Shown: positions 16,755 to 23,750 of the stretch, piece by piece | Position numbering within the stretch: position 1 is the first letter of the stretch | How the letters are laid out: each line of letters starts with the position of its first letter | Assembly (NCBI GenBank): GCA_050251635.1 | Contig: JBFWML010000010.1 | Span: 1-56,157 of the forward strand | DNA: 56,157 nt | Reading direction: 5' to 3' | Source: JBFWML01 sp050251635 | Lineage (GTDB): Bacteria; Campylobacterota; Campylobacteria; Campylobacterales; SZUA-545 | Program-made: the position numbers and the translations under genes | The notes under the pieces: model-generated | Database searches by the model: none | Seen by the model: only the letters and a program-made list of their open reading frames with translations | What the model was told of the DNA's origin: nothing

Positions 16755-17137
16755 TAGCCGATCGAGACGTGATCTTGCGGAATGGGCTCGTTGCCCGGCA
16801 GCAGATACCACATGAGATAATCCACCACCATCGGAACCAGAACGGTGTGATGGTTGTTCTGATCGGCCAGCACCTTGCGGATATCCTGCTTGACCTTCGC
16901 GACGTTGGTGGTGTCGAGAATGATGTCGATATCCTCGCCGAAGGTGTCCACCGCGTCGCGGTAGGAGCCGAAATAGGCGATCCCCTTGGCTTTGGCTTCG
17001 GCGACCTTGGGGTTGCTTTCGTCCAGTTCGCACACCGCCAGAATCCGGATGCGATCGCCGCCCACCTCGCTGAACTTGTCAAAAAAGCGGGTTCCCATGC
17101 GCCCCAAACCGATCAAAACAACGCTGATTTGTCTCAT
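16751..17137 (-). CDS. Small single-domain Rossmann-fold NAD(P)-binding protein
   Basis: 128 residues. VVLIGLGRMGTRFFDKF is a typical dinucleotide-binding start, followed by an acidic strand end (AVCELDES) and DIILDTTN. This is the N-terminal half of a Gfo/Idh- or homoserine-dehydrogenase-like enzyme, but the catalytic C-terminal domain is absent. GGTCCTTTTG stands before the ATG. It could be a redox-sensing or subunit-type protein, or a trimmed remnant. There is no neighbour on the same strand to hint at its role. Confidence 0.6.
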   Translation of the reverse strand: MRQISVVLIGLGRMGTRFFDKFSEVGGDRIRILAVCELDESNPKVAEAKAKGIAYFGSYRDAVDTFGEDIDIILDTTNVAKVKQDIRKVLADQNNHHTVLVPMVVDYLMWYLLPGNEPIPQDHVSIGY

Positions 17138-17231
17138 TTTTGGTCCTTTTGTTGAGAAAAATGTTTTTTAGCCTACGCTTTTTTCGCTTACGGACCGCTC
17201 AAGGAGCCCCCCTGATTCATCAAAGTTTCCA

Positions 17232-17252
17232 TACAATCTGGGCCTCAAGGAG
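17232..17252 (+). promoter_or_regulatory. Candidate -10 box and ribosome site for the first DUF294 gene
   Basis: TACAAT at 17232-17237 and CAAGGAG at 17246-17252 stand before ATG 17258. The short distance gives a very short leader. Upstream, 17172-17192 holds CCTACG and CTTACG, imperfect relatives of the GCTACG repeats seen before the symporter genes. Confidence 0.4.
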
Positions 17253-17257
17253 TTTGA

Positions 17258-19129
17258 ATGAAATCCGTCATCGATTTTCTTCGCAGCCACGCCCCCTTTG
17301 ATCGCATGGAGGAGGCGCATCTGAGCCTCCTGGCCGATCGGCTCAAACCCGCCGTATACGCCGCCGATACGGTTTTGATCGGCCCCGAAAGCGCGCGCGC
17401 GGACAGGCTTTATATTATTCAGTCCGGCTCGGTGCGCGGCGAATCGCCCGATGATGCCAGTTCGCTGTGGGAGCTGGCGCCGGGGGAGATGTTTCCCATC
17501 GGCGCGCTGCTTTCGGGCCGATCGGTGCGCAGCCGCTACAAGGCGGTCGGGCGGGTCGAGGCGCTGGAGCTGGATGCCGCCTCCTTTGCCTCGCTGCTTC
17601 AAGCGTCGGTCGTCTTCAGCGATTTTTGCTCCAGACGGCTGGCCAGCCTGCTGGATCAAACCCTTGCGCGCACCCGCGCCGATACCGCCGCCAATCTCGG
17701 ACGCGACAACGCGCTGGAGGTGCCTTTAAGCGCCTGCCTAAGACGCACGCCCGTCACCTGCTCGCAAAAGGATCCCCTGCGATCGGTGCTGCAAACCATG
17801 CGCACGGAGAACATCGGCAGCATGGTCATGGTGGACGACGCGGGCCGCCCGGCGGGGGTTTTTACCCTGCGGGACCTGCTCTCGCGCGTGGCGCTGGGCG
17901 GATACGATCTGGATAAGCCCGTCGAAGGGGTGATGACCGCCGATCCCGTGACGCTAAACGCCTCGGCCTTCGCCTTTGAAGCGGCGGTTTTGATGGCCGA
18001 TCACGGCTTTCACCACCTCTGCGTCGTCGATGACGCGGGACGGTTGAAGGGGGTTATCTCCGAAGGGGATCTCTTCAGCCTTCAGCGCGTCAGTCTGGCC
18101 AATCTCAGCCGCACCATCCGCCATGCCGACTCGATCGCCGCTCTGGCCGCCCTGCGCGGCGATATTCAGACGCTGATCGGACAGATGATCGCCCAGGGGG
18201 TTCAGATCGACCAGATCACGCGGCTTATTACGCTGCTCAACGATCACCTCACCCGCCGCGTAATCGATCTGACCTTGCAAGAGCGCGGCGATCCGGGCAT
18301 CGTTTTTGACTGGCTCTCCTTTGGCAGCGAAGGGCGCGGGGAACAGACCCTCAAAACCGATCAGGACAACGGCATCCTCTTTGAACTGCCCGAAGGCCTC
18401 AGCGCCGAGGAGGCGCGCGCGCGGCTTTTGCCGCTGGCCAAAGCGGTCAACGACGCGCTGGCCCTGTGCGGATTTCCGCTGTGCGAGGGGAACATTATGG
18501 CCTCCAACCCCGAATGCTGCCTCAGTTTCGAGGAGTGGCAAAAACGCTTCTCCCGCTGGATCGATCAGGGCACCCCCGAACACCTGCTCAAATCGAGCAT
18601 TTTTTTTGATTTCCGCGTGCTGTGGGGCGACGAATCCAAGGCCGACCGGCTGCGCGAATGGCTGCTGCAAGTCTGCGCCAAAAACCCCCGCTTTCTCAAG
18701 CAGATGGCCGCCACGGCGCTCGCCTGCCGTCCGCCGCTGGGGCTGCTGGGGGATTTTAAGCTTTCGGGCAAGGGTGATCACGAAGGGCAGATCGATCTGA
18801 AAAAGAGCGCCATCACCCCCTTTGTGGATGCCGCGCGGATTTTGGCGCTGGCTTCGGGCATTCCCCAAACCGGCACTTCGGAGCGTTTTGAGGCCGCCGC
18901 CCAAAAAGGAGCGCTCAAACCGGCCGATGTTCAAAGCTGGCTGAGCGCCTACCGGTTTATCCAGCTTATCCGCATCCAAAGCCACCGCGAACAGGCGCTG
19001 GCCAACCGGCCCATGAGCAACCATATCGATCCAAGAAGCCTCAGCGATCTCGAACAGCGCATCCTCAAGGAGGCCTTCCGTCAGATTCGCAAACTCCAAA
19101 GCCTGCTCGAAGTCCGCTACCAGCTCTAA
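17258..19129 (+). CDS. cNMP-binding/CBS/DUF294 nucleotidyltransferase signalling protein (first copy)
   Basis: 623 residues. Order: a cyclic-nucleotide-binding-type beta-barrel (about 10-125), two CBS domains (about 160-275; PAGVFTLRDLL and LKGVISEGDLF), then a GlnD-like nucleotidyltransferase domain with GSEGRGEQTLKTDQDN at about 355-370, and the DUF294 C-terminal helical domain. The protein is cytoplasmic. The family commonly sits beside acetate or organic-acid symporters and is thought to sense nucleotides or energy state; the reaction is not established. A second copy lies at 23751. The similarity of both copies in domain order, and their placement flanking two symporters, suggest one sensor per transporter. 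Ribosome site CAAGGAG. Confidence 0.85.
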   Translation: MKSVIDFLRSHAPFDRMEEAHLSLLADRLKPAVYAADTVLIGPESARADRLYIIQSGSVRGESPDDASSLWELAPGEMFPIGALLSGRSVRSRYKAVGRVEALELDAASFASLLQASVVFSDFCSRRLASLLDQTLARTRADTAANLGRDNALEVPLSACLRRTPVTCSQKDPLRSVLQTMRTENIGSMVMVDDAGRPAGVFTLRDLLSRVALGGYDLDKPVEGVMTADPVTLNASAFAFEAAVLMADHGFHHLCVVDDAGRLKGVISEGDLFSLQRVSLANLSRTIRHADSIAALAALRGDIQTLIGQMIAQGVQIDQITRLITLLNDHLTRRVIDLTLQERGDPGIVFDWLSFGSEGRGEQTLKTDQDNGILFELPEGLSAEEARARLLPLAKAVNDALALCGFPLCEGNIMASNPECCLSFEEWQKRFSRWIDQGTPEHLLKSSIFFDFRVLWGDESKADRLREWLLQVCAKNPRFLKQMAATALACRPPLGLLGDFKLSGKGDHEGQIDLKKSAITPFVDAARILALASGIPQTGTSERFEAAAQKGALKPADVQSWLSAYRFIQLIRIQSHREQALANRPMSNHIDPRSLSDLEQRILKEAFRQIRKLQSLLEVRYQL

Positions 19130-19131
19130 AC

Positions 19132-19145
19132 GGGGGTTCTCCCCC
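19132..19145 (+). terminator. Hairpin after the first DUF294 gene
   Basis: GGGGG (19132-19136), loop TTCT, CCCCC (19141-19145), three bases after the stop codon. No T-run follows, so termination would be weak or Rho-assisted. Confidence 0.4.
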
Positions 19146-19335
19146 CTCCCCCAACCGCCGCGATTACCAAAAGTAACCCGAACATAGCTTCAATGTAGCA
19201 TCCCAAAATGGGTCTAAAAAAATTGACCGTTAGAAAAAGATGTGTTCCGATTTTGCTTCGATCGTCGTAAAATGAGGTTACTTTTTTACACATTTACGCC
19301 GAAACTTTTATGAAAAAACTAGCTTATTTCTGTTT

Positions 19336-19352
19336 GCTACGTTGGTGCTACG
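19336..19352 (+). promoter_or_regulatory. Direct repeat GCTACG-N5-GCTACG upstream of DUF4212/symporter operon
   Basis: GCTACG at 19336-19341 and 19347-19352, five bases apart (period 11, one helical turn). TTT precedes the first and C follows the second. The same arrangement with the same flanks recurs at 21652-21668 before the other symporter operon. OmpR-family regulators bind half-sites with this spacing, and one is encoded at 29410. The assignment is inference. Confidence 0.4.
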
Positions 19353-19375
19353 CAACCTGTTTACTATTTTCTCGA

Positions 19376-19394
19376 TTCCCCCTGCCGGGGGGAA
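19376..19394 (+). promoter_or_regulatory. Leader hairpin before the DUF4212 gene
   Basis: TTCCCCC (19376-19382) pairs with GGGGGAA (19388-19394) around a five-base loop, ending 29 bases before GTG 19424. It may act on leader RNA stability or attenuation. The leader 19310-19423 is also open in the reading frame of the gene, but the predicted peptide has no DUF4212 character. Confidence 0.3.
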
Positions 19395-19423
19395 GAAGTT
19401 ACCCTACGCAGAAAGGATCCTCC

Positions 19424-19684
19424 GTGGAACACACTGAGAGAAAGGCCGCCTACTGGAAGGCCAACGTCCGGCTTCTGGTTTCATGCCTGGTTGTCTGGTT
19501 CGTGGTCTCCTTTGGTTTTGGCATCTTGCTGGTTGACGTGCTTAACACGATCAGTCTCGGCGGTTACCCCCTTGGTTTCTGGTTTGCCCAGCAGGGCTCC
19601 ATTTACACCTTTATCGCATTGATCTTCTTCTATGTTTGGAAGATGAACCAGATCGATCGCGAATTTGACGTACACGAAGATTAA
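19424..19684 (+). CDS. DUF4212 small membrane partner of a sodium:solute symporter
   Basis: 86 residues from GTG 19424, preceded by AAAGGA. An upstream in-frame ATG at 19310 would add 38 unrelated residues. Two membrane helices (about 12-33 and 50-70) and the C-terminal KMNQIDREFDVHED match DUF4212, the small subunit found directly before symporters of the VC_2705 type. It lies nine bases upstream of its symporter and probably forms a complex with it in the inner membrane. Confidence 0.85.
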   Translation: MEHTERKAAYWKANVRLLVSCLVVWFVVSFGFGILLVDVLNTISLGGYPLGFWFAQQGSIYTFIALIFFYVWKMNQIDREFDVHED

Positions 19685-19693
19685 GGGAGTACT

Positions 19694-21457
19694 ATGGATC
19701 AGCAAACTCTGATTTGGCTGGTGGTGGGCGCTTCGTTCGTCCTCTACTTCGGTATCGCTATCTGGTCCCGCGCCGGTAGCACCAGCGAGTTCTATGTTGC
19801 AGGCAAAGGGGTTCACCCCGTCGCCAACGGGATGGCCACCGCCGCCGACTGGATGAGCGCGGCGTCGTTTATCTCCATGGCGGGCCTGATTGCCTTTATG
19901 GGCTACAGCGGCGCGGCCTACCTGATGGGCTGGACCGGCGGCTACGTGCTTTTGGCCCTGCTTTTGGCTCCCTATCTGCGCAAGTTCGGTAAGTTCACCG
20001 TTCCCGACTTTATCGCCGACCGCTACTACTCCAACGTAGCGCGCGTTGTGGCGATCGTCTCTCTTTTGGTGATGTCTTTGACCTACATCGTCGGCCAGAT
20101 GACCGGCGTCGCCGTGGCCTTCTCCCGCTTCTTGGAGCTGGATCTTTTCTGGGGCATGGTTGTGGGCATGGCGGTAGTGTTCAGCTACACCGTACTCGGC
20201 GGCATGAAGGGGATTACCTACACCCAGATCGCCCAGTATGTGGTGCTGATTTTCGCCTACACCGTTCCGGCAATCTTTATCTCCCTGCAGCTGACCGGCT
20301 GGTTCCTGCCCCAGATTGGCTTGGGCGCGACCCTCAATGACGGCAGCGGCATGTACATGCTGGAAAAACTCAATCAAGTGGTCACCGACATCGGTTTTGC
20401 CGAGTACACCACCAACAACACCTTCGGCACGATGAACATGTTCCTCCTGACGCTGGCGTTGATGATCGGTACCGCGGGCCTGCCCCACGTGATCGTGCGC
20501 TTCTTTACCGTGCCCAGCGTGCGCGACGCGCGCAAATCCGCCGGCTGGTCGCTGGTGTTTATCGCTATTTTGTACACCACCGCTCCGGCTGTGGGCGCCA
20601 TGGCGATGTACAACCTGATCAAAACCGTACACACCGGCGACACCGTGGGCAACCCCGCTACGACGCTGGCCTATGAAGATCGCCCCCAGTGGGTGAAAAA
20701 CTGGGAAGCCACCGGTCTTTTGAAGCACACCGACAAAAACGAAGACGGTCTGATCCAGTTCTATAACGACAAGAACAAGAACTTCACCGCCACCGCCGAC
20801 GGCTATGGCTGGAAGGGTGATGAGCTGACCGTTAACCGCGATATCATGGTTTTGGCTAACCCCGAAATCGCCAACCTGCCCAACTGGGTGATCGCGCTGG
20901 TGGCTGCCGGCGGTATCGCTGCGGCGCTTTCGACCGCTGCGGGCTTGCTGCTGGTCATCTCCTCTTCAATCTCCCACGACCTGCTTAAGGGTATCCTCAA
21001 GCCGGACATCAGCGAGAAAAACGAACTGATGGCGGGCCGTATCGCCATGACCGCCGCGATTTTGCTGGCCGGTTATCTGGGTCTGAATCCTCCGGGCTTT
21101 GCGGCGCAAACAGTGGCGCTGGCCTTCGGTCTGGCCGCTTCGAGCCTCTTTCCGGCTTTGATGATGGGCATTTTCTATAAGAGAATGAACAAAGAGGGCG
21201 CCATCGCCGGCATGCTGGCGGGCCTGGGCACCACCGTGTTGTACATCTTTATCTATAAGGGATTCTTCTTTATCCCCGGCACCAACCTCTTTGCGGACAC
21301 CAAAGAGTTCTGGCTGTTTGGCATCTCTCCGTTGGGCTTTGGCGCCATCGGTGCGGTTATCAACGTCATTGTTGCGCTCACCGTTGCCAAGTTCACCGCT
21401 GAAACGCCTAAAGAGATTCAGGAAATGGTTGAGAGCGTTCGCGTTCCCCGCCACTAA
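19694..21457 (+). CDS. Sodium:solute symporter, DUF4212-associated (VC_2705-like) type
   Basis: 587 residues with about 13 hydrophobic segments. SSS-family motifs: FYVAGKGVHPVANGMATAAD near the N-terminus, DWMSAASFISMAGLI, and GTAGLPHVIVRFFTVPSV. A large hydrophilic loop (about 325-385, with DKNEDGLIQFYNDKNK) interrupts the membrane segments; its acidic run resembles an EF-hand-like calcium site, which is typical of this subfamily. It probably imports acetate or another short organic acid with sodium. It is co-transcribed with the DUF4212 gene and followed by a series of RNA hairpins. Confidence 0.85.
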   Translation: MDQQTLIWLVVGASFVLYFGIAIWSRAGSTSEFYVAGKGVHPVANGMATAADWMSAASFISMAGLIAFMGYSGAAYLMGWTGGYVLLALLLAPYLRKFGKFTVPDFIADRYYSNVARVVAIVSLLVMSLTYIVGQMTGVAVAFSRFLELDLFWGMVVGMAVVFSYTVLGGMKGITYTQIAQYVVLIFAYTVPAIFISLQLTGWFLPQIGLGATLNDGSGMYMLEKLNQVVTDIGFAEYTTNNTFGTMNMFLLTLALMIGTAGLPHVIVRFFTVPSVRDARKSAGWSLVFIAILYTTAPAVGAMAMYNLIKTVHTGDTVGNPATTLAYEDRPQWVKNWEATGLLKHTDKNEDGLIQFYNDKNKNFTATADGYGWKGDELTVNRDIMVLANPEIANLPNWVIALVAAGGIAAALSTAAGLLLVISSSISHDLLKGILKPDISEKNELMAGRIAMTAAILLAGYLGLNPPGFAAQTVALAFGLAASSLFPALMMGIFYKRMNKEGAIAGMLAGLGTTVLYIFIYKGFFFIPGTNLFADTKEFWLFGISPLGFGAIGAVINVIVALTVAKFTAETPKEIQEMVESVRVPRH

Positions 21458-21464
21458 AGGCCGC

Positions 21465-21523
21465 GCTGCTTCGGCAGCCGGACTGTTACGTCCGGCCACA
21501 ACCGATCGGAGCTTTCCGATCGG
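21465..21523 (+). terminator. Array of three hairpins after the first symporter gene
   Basis: Three stems in a row: GCTGC-TTCG-GCAGC (21465-21478, a UUCG tetraloop), CCGGAC-N6-GTCCGG (21478-21495) and CCGATCGGA-GCTT-TCCGATCGG (21502-21523, nine perfect pairs). The first two share a base and so compete. The sequence then reads GGCCGGATTATGTTTT, a poor T-tract. It may be a 3' end stabiliser, a terminator or a switch between the two symporter operons. Confidence 0.55.
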
Positions 21524-21651
21524 GGCCGGATTATGTTTTGCATTCAAGGAGGCGATATGTTTCCAAAACAGCTAAAGTCTGTCGCTTGAGTGTCACCTTT
21601 CTACACGCCCAATCGCCCCAAACCCCCCGTCACGGCCCGATTTTCCCCTTT

Positions 21652-21668
21652 GCTACGCCGACGCTACG
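21652..21668 (+). promoter_or_regulatory. Direct repeat GCTACG-N5-GCTACG upstream of the DUF485/actP operon
   Basis: GCTACG at 21652-21657 and 21663-21668, identical half-sites and spacing to the copy at 19336-19352 and again preceded by TTT and followed by C. The N5 spacers differ (TTGGT versus CCGAC), which argues that only the half-sites are kept. It lies 53 bases before ATG 21722. Confidence 0.4.
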
Positions 21669-21721
21669 CTGGATGACTAGGATTTTTGTTCTTCTTGAAA
21701 CATCCATCCAAAGGAGCCTCC

Positions 21722-22042
21722 ATGCTGACGCCTGAAAAGGTGCAGGCCATCAAAAACTCCCCGGAGTTTTTGGCGCTGACCCAAAGCCGTAACCGGTTTG
21801 CCTGGATTCTCAGCTTTATCATGCTGTCCGTTTATTACGGGTTTATTCTGATTCTGGCCTTTGCGCCGGGAATTTTCGGTATTCAACTCGGAAGCGACAC
21901 GGTCATTACCGTCGGCATCCCCGTGGGCGTAGGCATTATTCTGCTGGCCTTCGTGCTCACCGGCATCTATGTGCGCCGGGCCAACGGCGAGTTTGACGAT
22001 CTGACCCGCAAGATCAAAGAGGACGCAAGGATCGAAGCATGA
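21722..22042 (+). CDS. DUF485 (YjcH-like) membrane partner of ActP
   Basis: 106 residues from ATG 21722 with AAAGGAG. Two membrane helices (about 24-45 and 58-80) and the family end IYVRRANGEFDDLTRKI identify DUF485, the YjcH family that precedes ActP in many bacteria. It overlaps the actP start by four bases (ATGA), so the two are made together and probably sit together in the inner membrane. Confidence 0.9.
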   Translation: MLTPEKVQAIKNSPEFLALTQSRNRFAWILSFIMLSVYYGFILILAFAPGIFGIQLGSDTVITVGIPVGVGIILLAFVLTGIYVRRANGEFDDLTRKIKEDARIEA

Positions 22043-23655
22043 AAAAGCTGCTTTTCCTCGCCCCTTTGCCCCTGCTGGCGGCCGAAGCGGCCACCGCCAA
22101 TATGCACGCGATCGTGATGTTTTTGGCCTTTGTGCTCTTTACGCTGATGATTACGTGGTGGGCCGCGCGCCGCACCCGCACCGCCAAGGATTTCTACACC
22201 GCCGGCGGCGGGATTACCGGTTTTCAAAACGGTTTGGCCATCGCGGGGGATTATATGTCCGCGGCCAGCTTTTTGGGGATTTCGGGTCTGGTTTATATGA
22301 GCGGCTACGACGGCCTGATCTACTCGATCGGCTTTCTGGTGGGCTGGCCCGTGATTTTGTTTATCGTGGCCGAACGGCTGCGCAACCTCGGTAAGTACAC
22401 CTTCTCCGACGTGGTCGCCTTCCGCCTGCAGCGCGGCCCCATCCGCACGCTGGCGGCCTTTGGCGCGCTGGCGACAGTCATGTTGTATCTGATCGCCCAG
22501 ATGGTCGGCGCAGGCAGCCTCATTCAGATTCTCTTTGGCTTGCCCTACCACTACGCGGTGATTATCGTGGGGATTTTGATTATTCTCTACGTCACCTTCG
22601 GCGGGATGCTGGCCACCACTTGGGTGCAGATCATCAAGGCGGTCTTGCTGCTTTCGGGCGCCACCGTGTTGGCGGTACTGGCGCTGGCCGTTTACGGCTT
22701 TAGCCTGGAAGGGTTCTTCTCCAAGGCGGTCGAAGTGCACAGCAAGGGCGTGGCGATTATGGCTCCGGGCGGACTGGTCAGCGACCCCGTCAGCGCAATC
22801 AGCCTTGGTATCGCGCTGATGTTCGGTACGGCGGGCCTGCCCCATATTTTGATGCGCTTTTTCACCGTCTCCAACGCCAAAGAGGCGCGCAAGTCGGTCT
22901 TTTACGCCACCGGTTTTATCGGTTATTTCTACATTTTGACCTTTATTATCGGTTTTGGCGCCATCATTTTCCTCACCGGCAACAACGACTATATGGTGGA
23001 CGGCAAGCTCTTTGGCGGCGGCAATATGGCGGCTATCCACCTCAGCCACGCGCTGGGCGGCAACCTCTTTTTGGGCTTTATCTCCGCCGTGGCCTTCGCC
23101 ACCATTTTGGCGGTCGTTGCGGGTCTGGCGCTGGCGGGCGCTTCGGCGATTGCCCATGATTTGTATGCCCATGTGTACAAAAAAGGCCAGTGCACCGACG
23201 AACAGGAGATGAAAGTCTCCAAATACGCCACCATCGGCATGGGCGTTCTGGCCATTGCCTTGGGGATTGCCTTTGAGGGTCAGAACATCGCCTTTATGGT
23301 GGGTCTGGCCTTTGCGATCGCCGCGTCGGCCAACTTCCCCATTTTGCTGCTCTCCATGTACTGGAAAAAGCTCACCACCCGCGGCGCGGTCGTCGGCGGC
23401 AGCATGGGTCTGGCCACGGCGGTGATTTTGTTGATTCTCAGCCCGGTGATCATGGTCGATATTCTCGGCTTTGAAAGCGCGATTTTCCCCTATAAGTATC
23501 CCGCGCTCTTCTCCGTAACCGTCGCCTTTGCGGCCATCTGGTACTTTAGCATCAGCGACAAGTCCGATCGGGCCAAAGCGGAACTGGCCAAGTTCGACGA
23601 ACTGCTCATCCGCTCCGAAACCGGCATCGGCGCTGAAGGCGCAAGTAAGCATTAA
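22039..23655 (+). CDS. actP: Cation/acetate symporter ActP
   Basis: 538 residues. A hydrophobic N-terminus (possible signal MKKLLFLAPLPLLAAEA) is followed by about 13 membrane helices. ActP-type motifs: DFYTAGGGITGFQNGLAIAG, DYMSAASFLGISGLVYMSGY and GTAGLPHILMRFFTVSNAKE. It brings in acetate, and perhaps glycolate or pyruvate, with a cation, supplying acs 2.5 kb downstream. It is a distant paralogue of the symporter at 19694 but has the DUF485 rather than the DUF4212 partner, so two transporter types stand side by side. Confidence 0.92.
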   Translation: MKKLLFLAPLPLLAAEAATANMHAIVMFLAFVLFTLMITWWAARRTRTAKDFYTAGGGITGFQNGLAIAGDYMSAASFLGISGLVYMSGYDGLIYSIGFLVGWPVILFIVAERLRNLGKYTFSDVVAFRLQRGPIRTLAAFGALATVMLYLIAQMVGAGSLIQILFGLPYHYAVIIVGILIILYVTFGGMLATTWVQIIKAVLLLSGATVLAVLALAVYGFSLEGFFSKAVEVHSKGVAIMAPGGLVSDPVSAISLGIALMFGTAGLPHILMRFFTVSNAKEARKSVFYATGFIGYFYILTFIIGFGAIIFLTGNNDYMVDGKLFGGGNMAAIHLSHALGGNLFLGFISAVAFATILAVVAGLALAGASAIAHDLYAHVYKKGQCTDEQEMKVSKYATIGMGVLAIALGIAFEGQNIAFMVGLAFAIAASANFPILLLSMYWKKLTTRGAVVGGSMGLATAVILLILSPVIMVDILGFESAIFPYKYPALFSVTVAFAAIWYFSISDKSDRAKAELAKFDELLIRSETGIGAEGASKH

Positions 23656-23662
23656 ATAGAAC

Positions 23663-23689
23663 GCCAACGGGAGCAAAGCTCCCGTTGGC
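23663..23689 (+). terminator. Strong hairpin after actP
   Basis: GCCAACGGGAGC (23663-23674), loop AAA, GCTCCCGTTGGC (23678-23689): twelve perfect pairs beginning eight bases after the actP stop. No T-run follows, so it may slow 3' decay or partly end transcription before the second DUF294 gene. A second hairpin, TGCCCC-CTTG-GGGGCA (23720-23735), stands just before that gene's ribosome site. Confidence 0.55.
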
Positions 23690-23750
23690 TACGCTGGGGC
23701 CGCTGTGGCCACTAAAGCTTGCCCCCTTGGGGGCAGAATTTTGGAGAGAG

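Noticed and set aside
19481..20728. Long minus-strand open frame antisense to the DUF4212 and symporter genes
   Set aside because: The composition is rich in His, Gln, Gly and Arg, as expected for the complement of membrane-protein codons; there is no start signal and no domain.
21967..23676. 569-codon minus-strand open frame antisense to actP
   Set aside because: The same kind of antisense shadow; actP itself is unmistakable.
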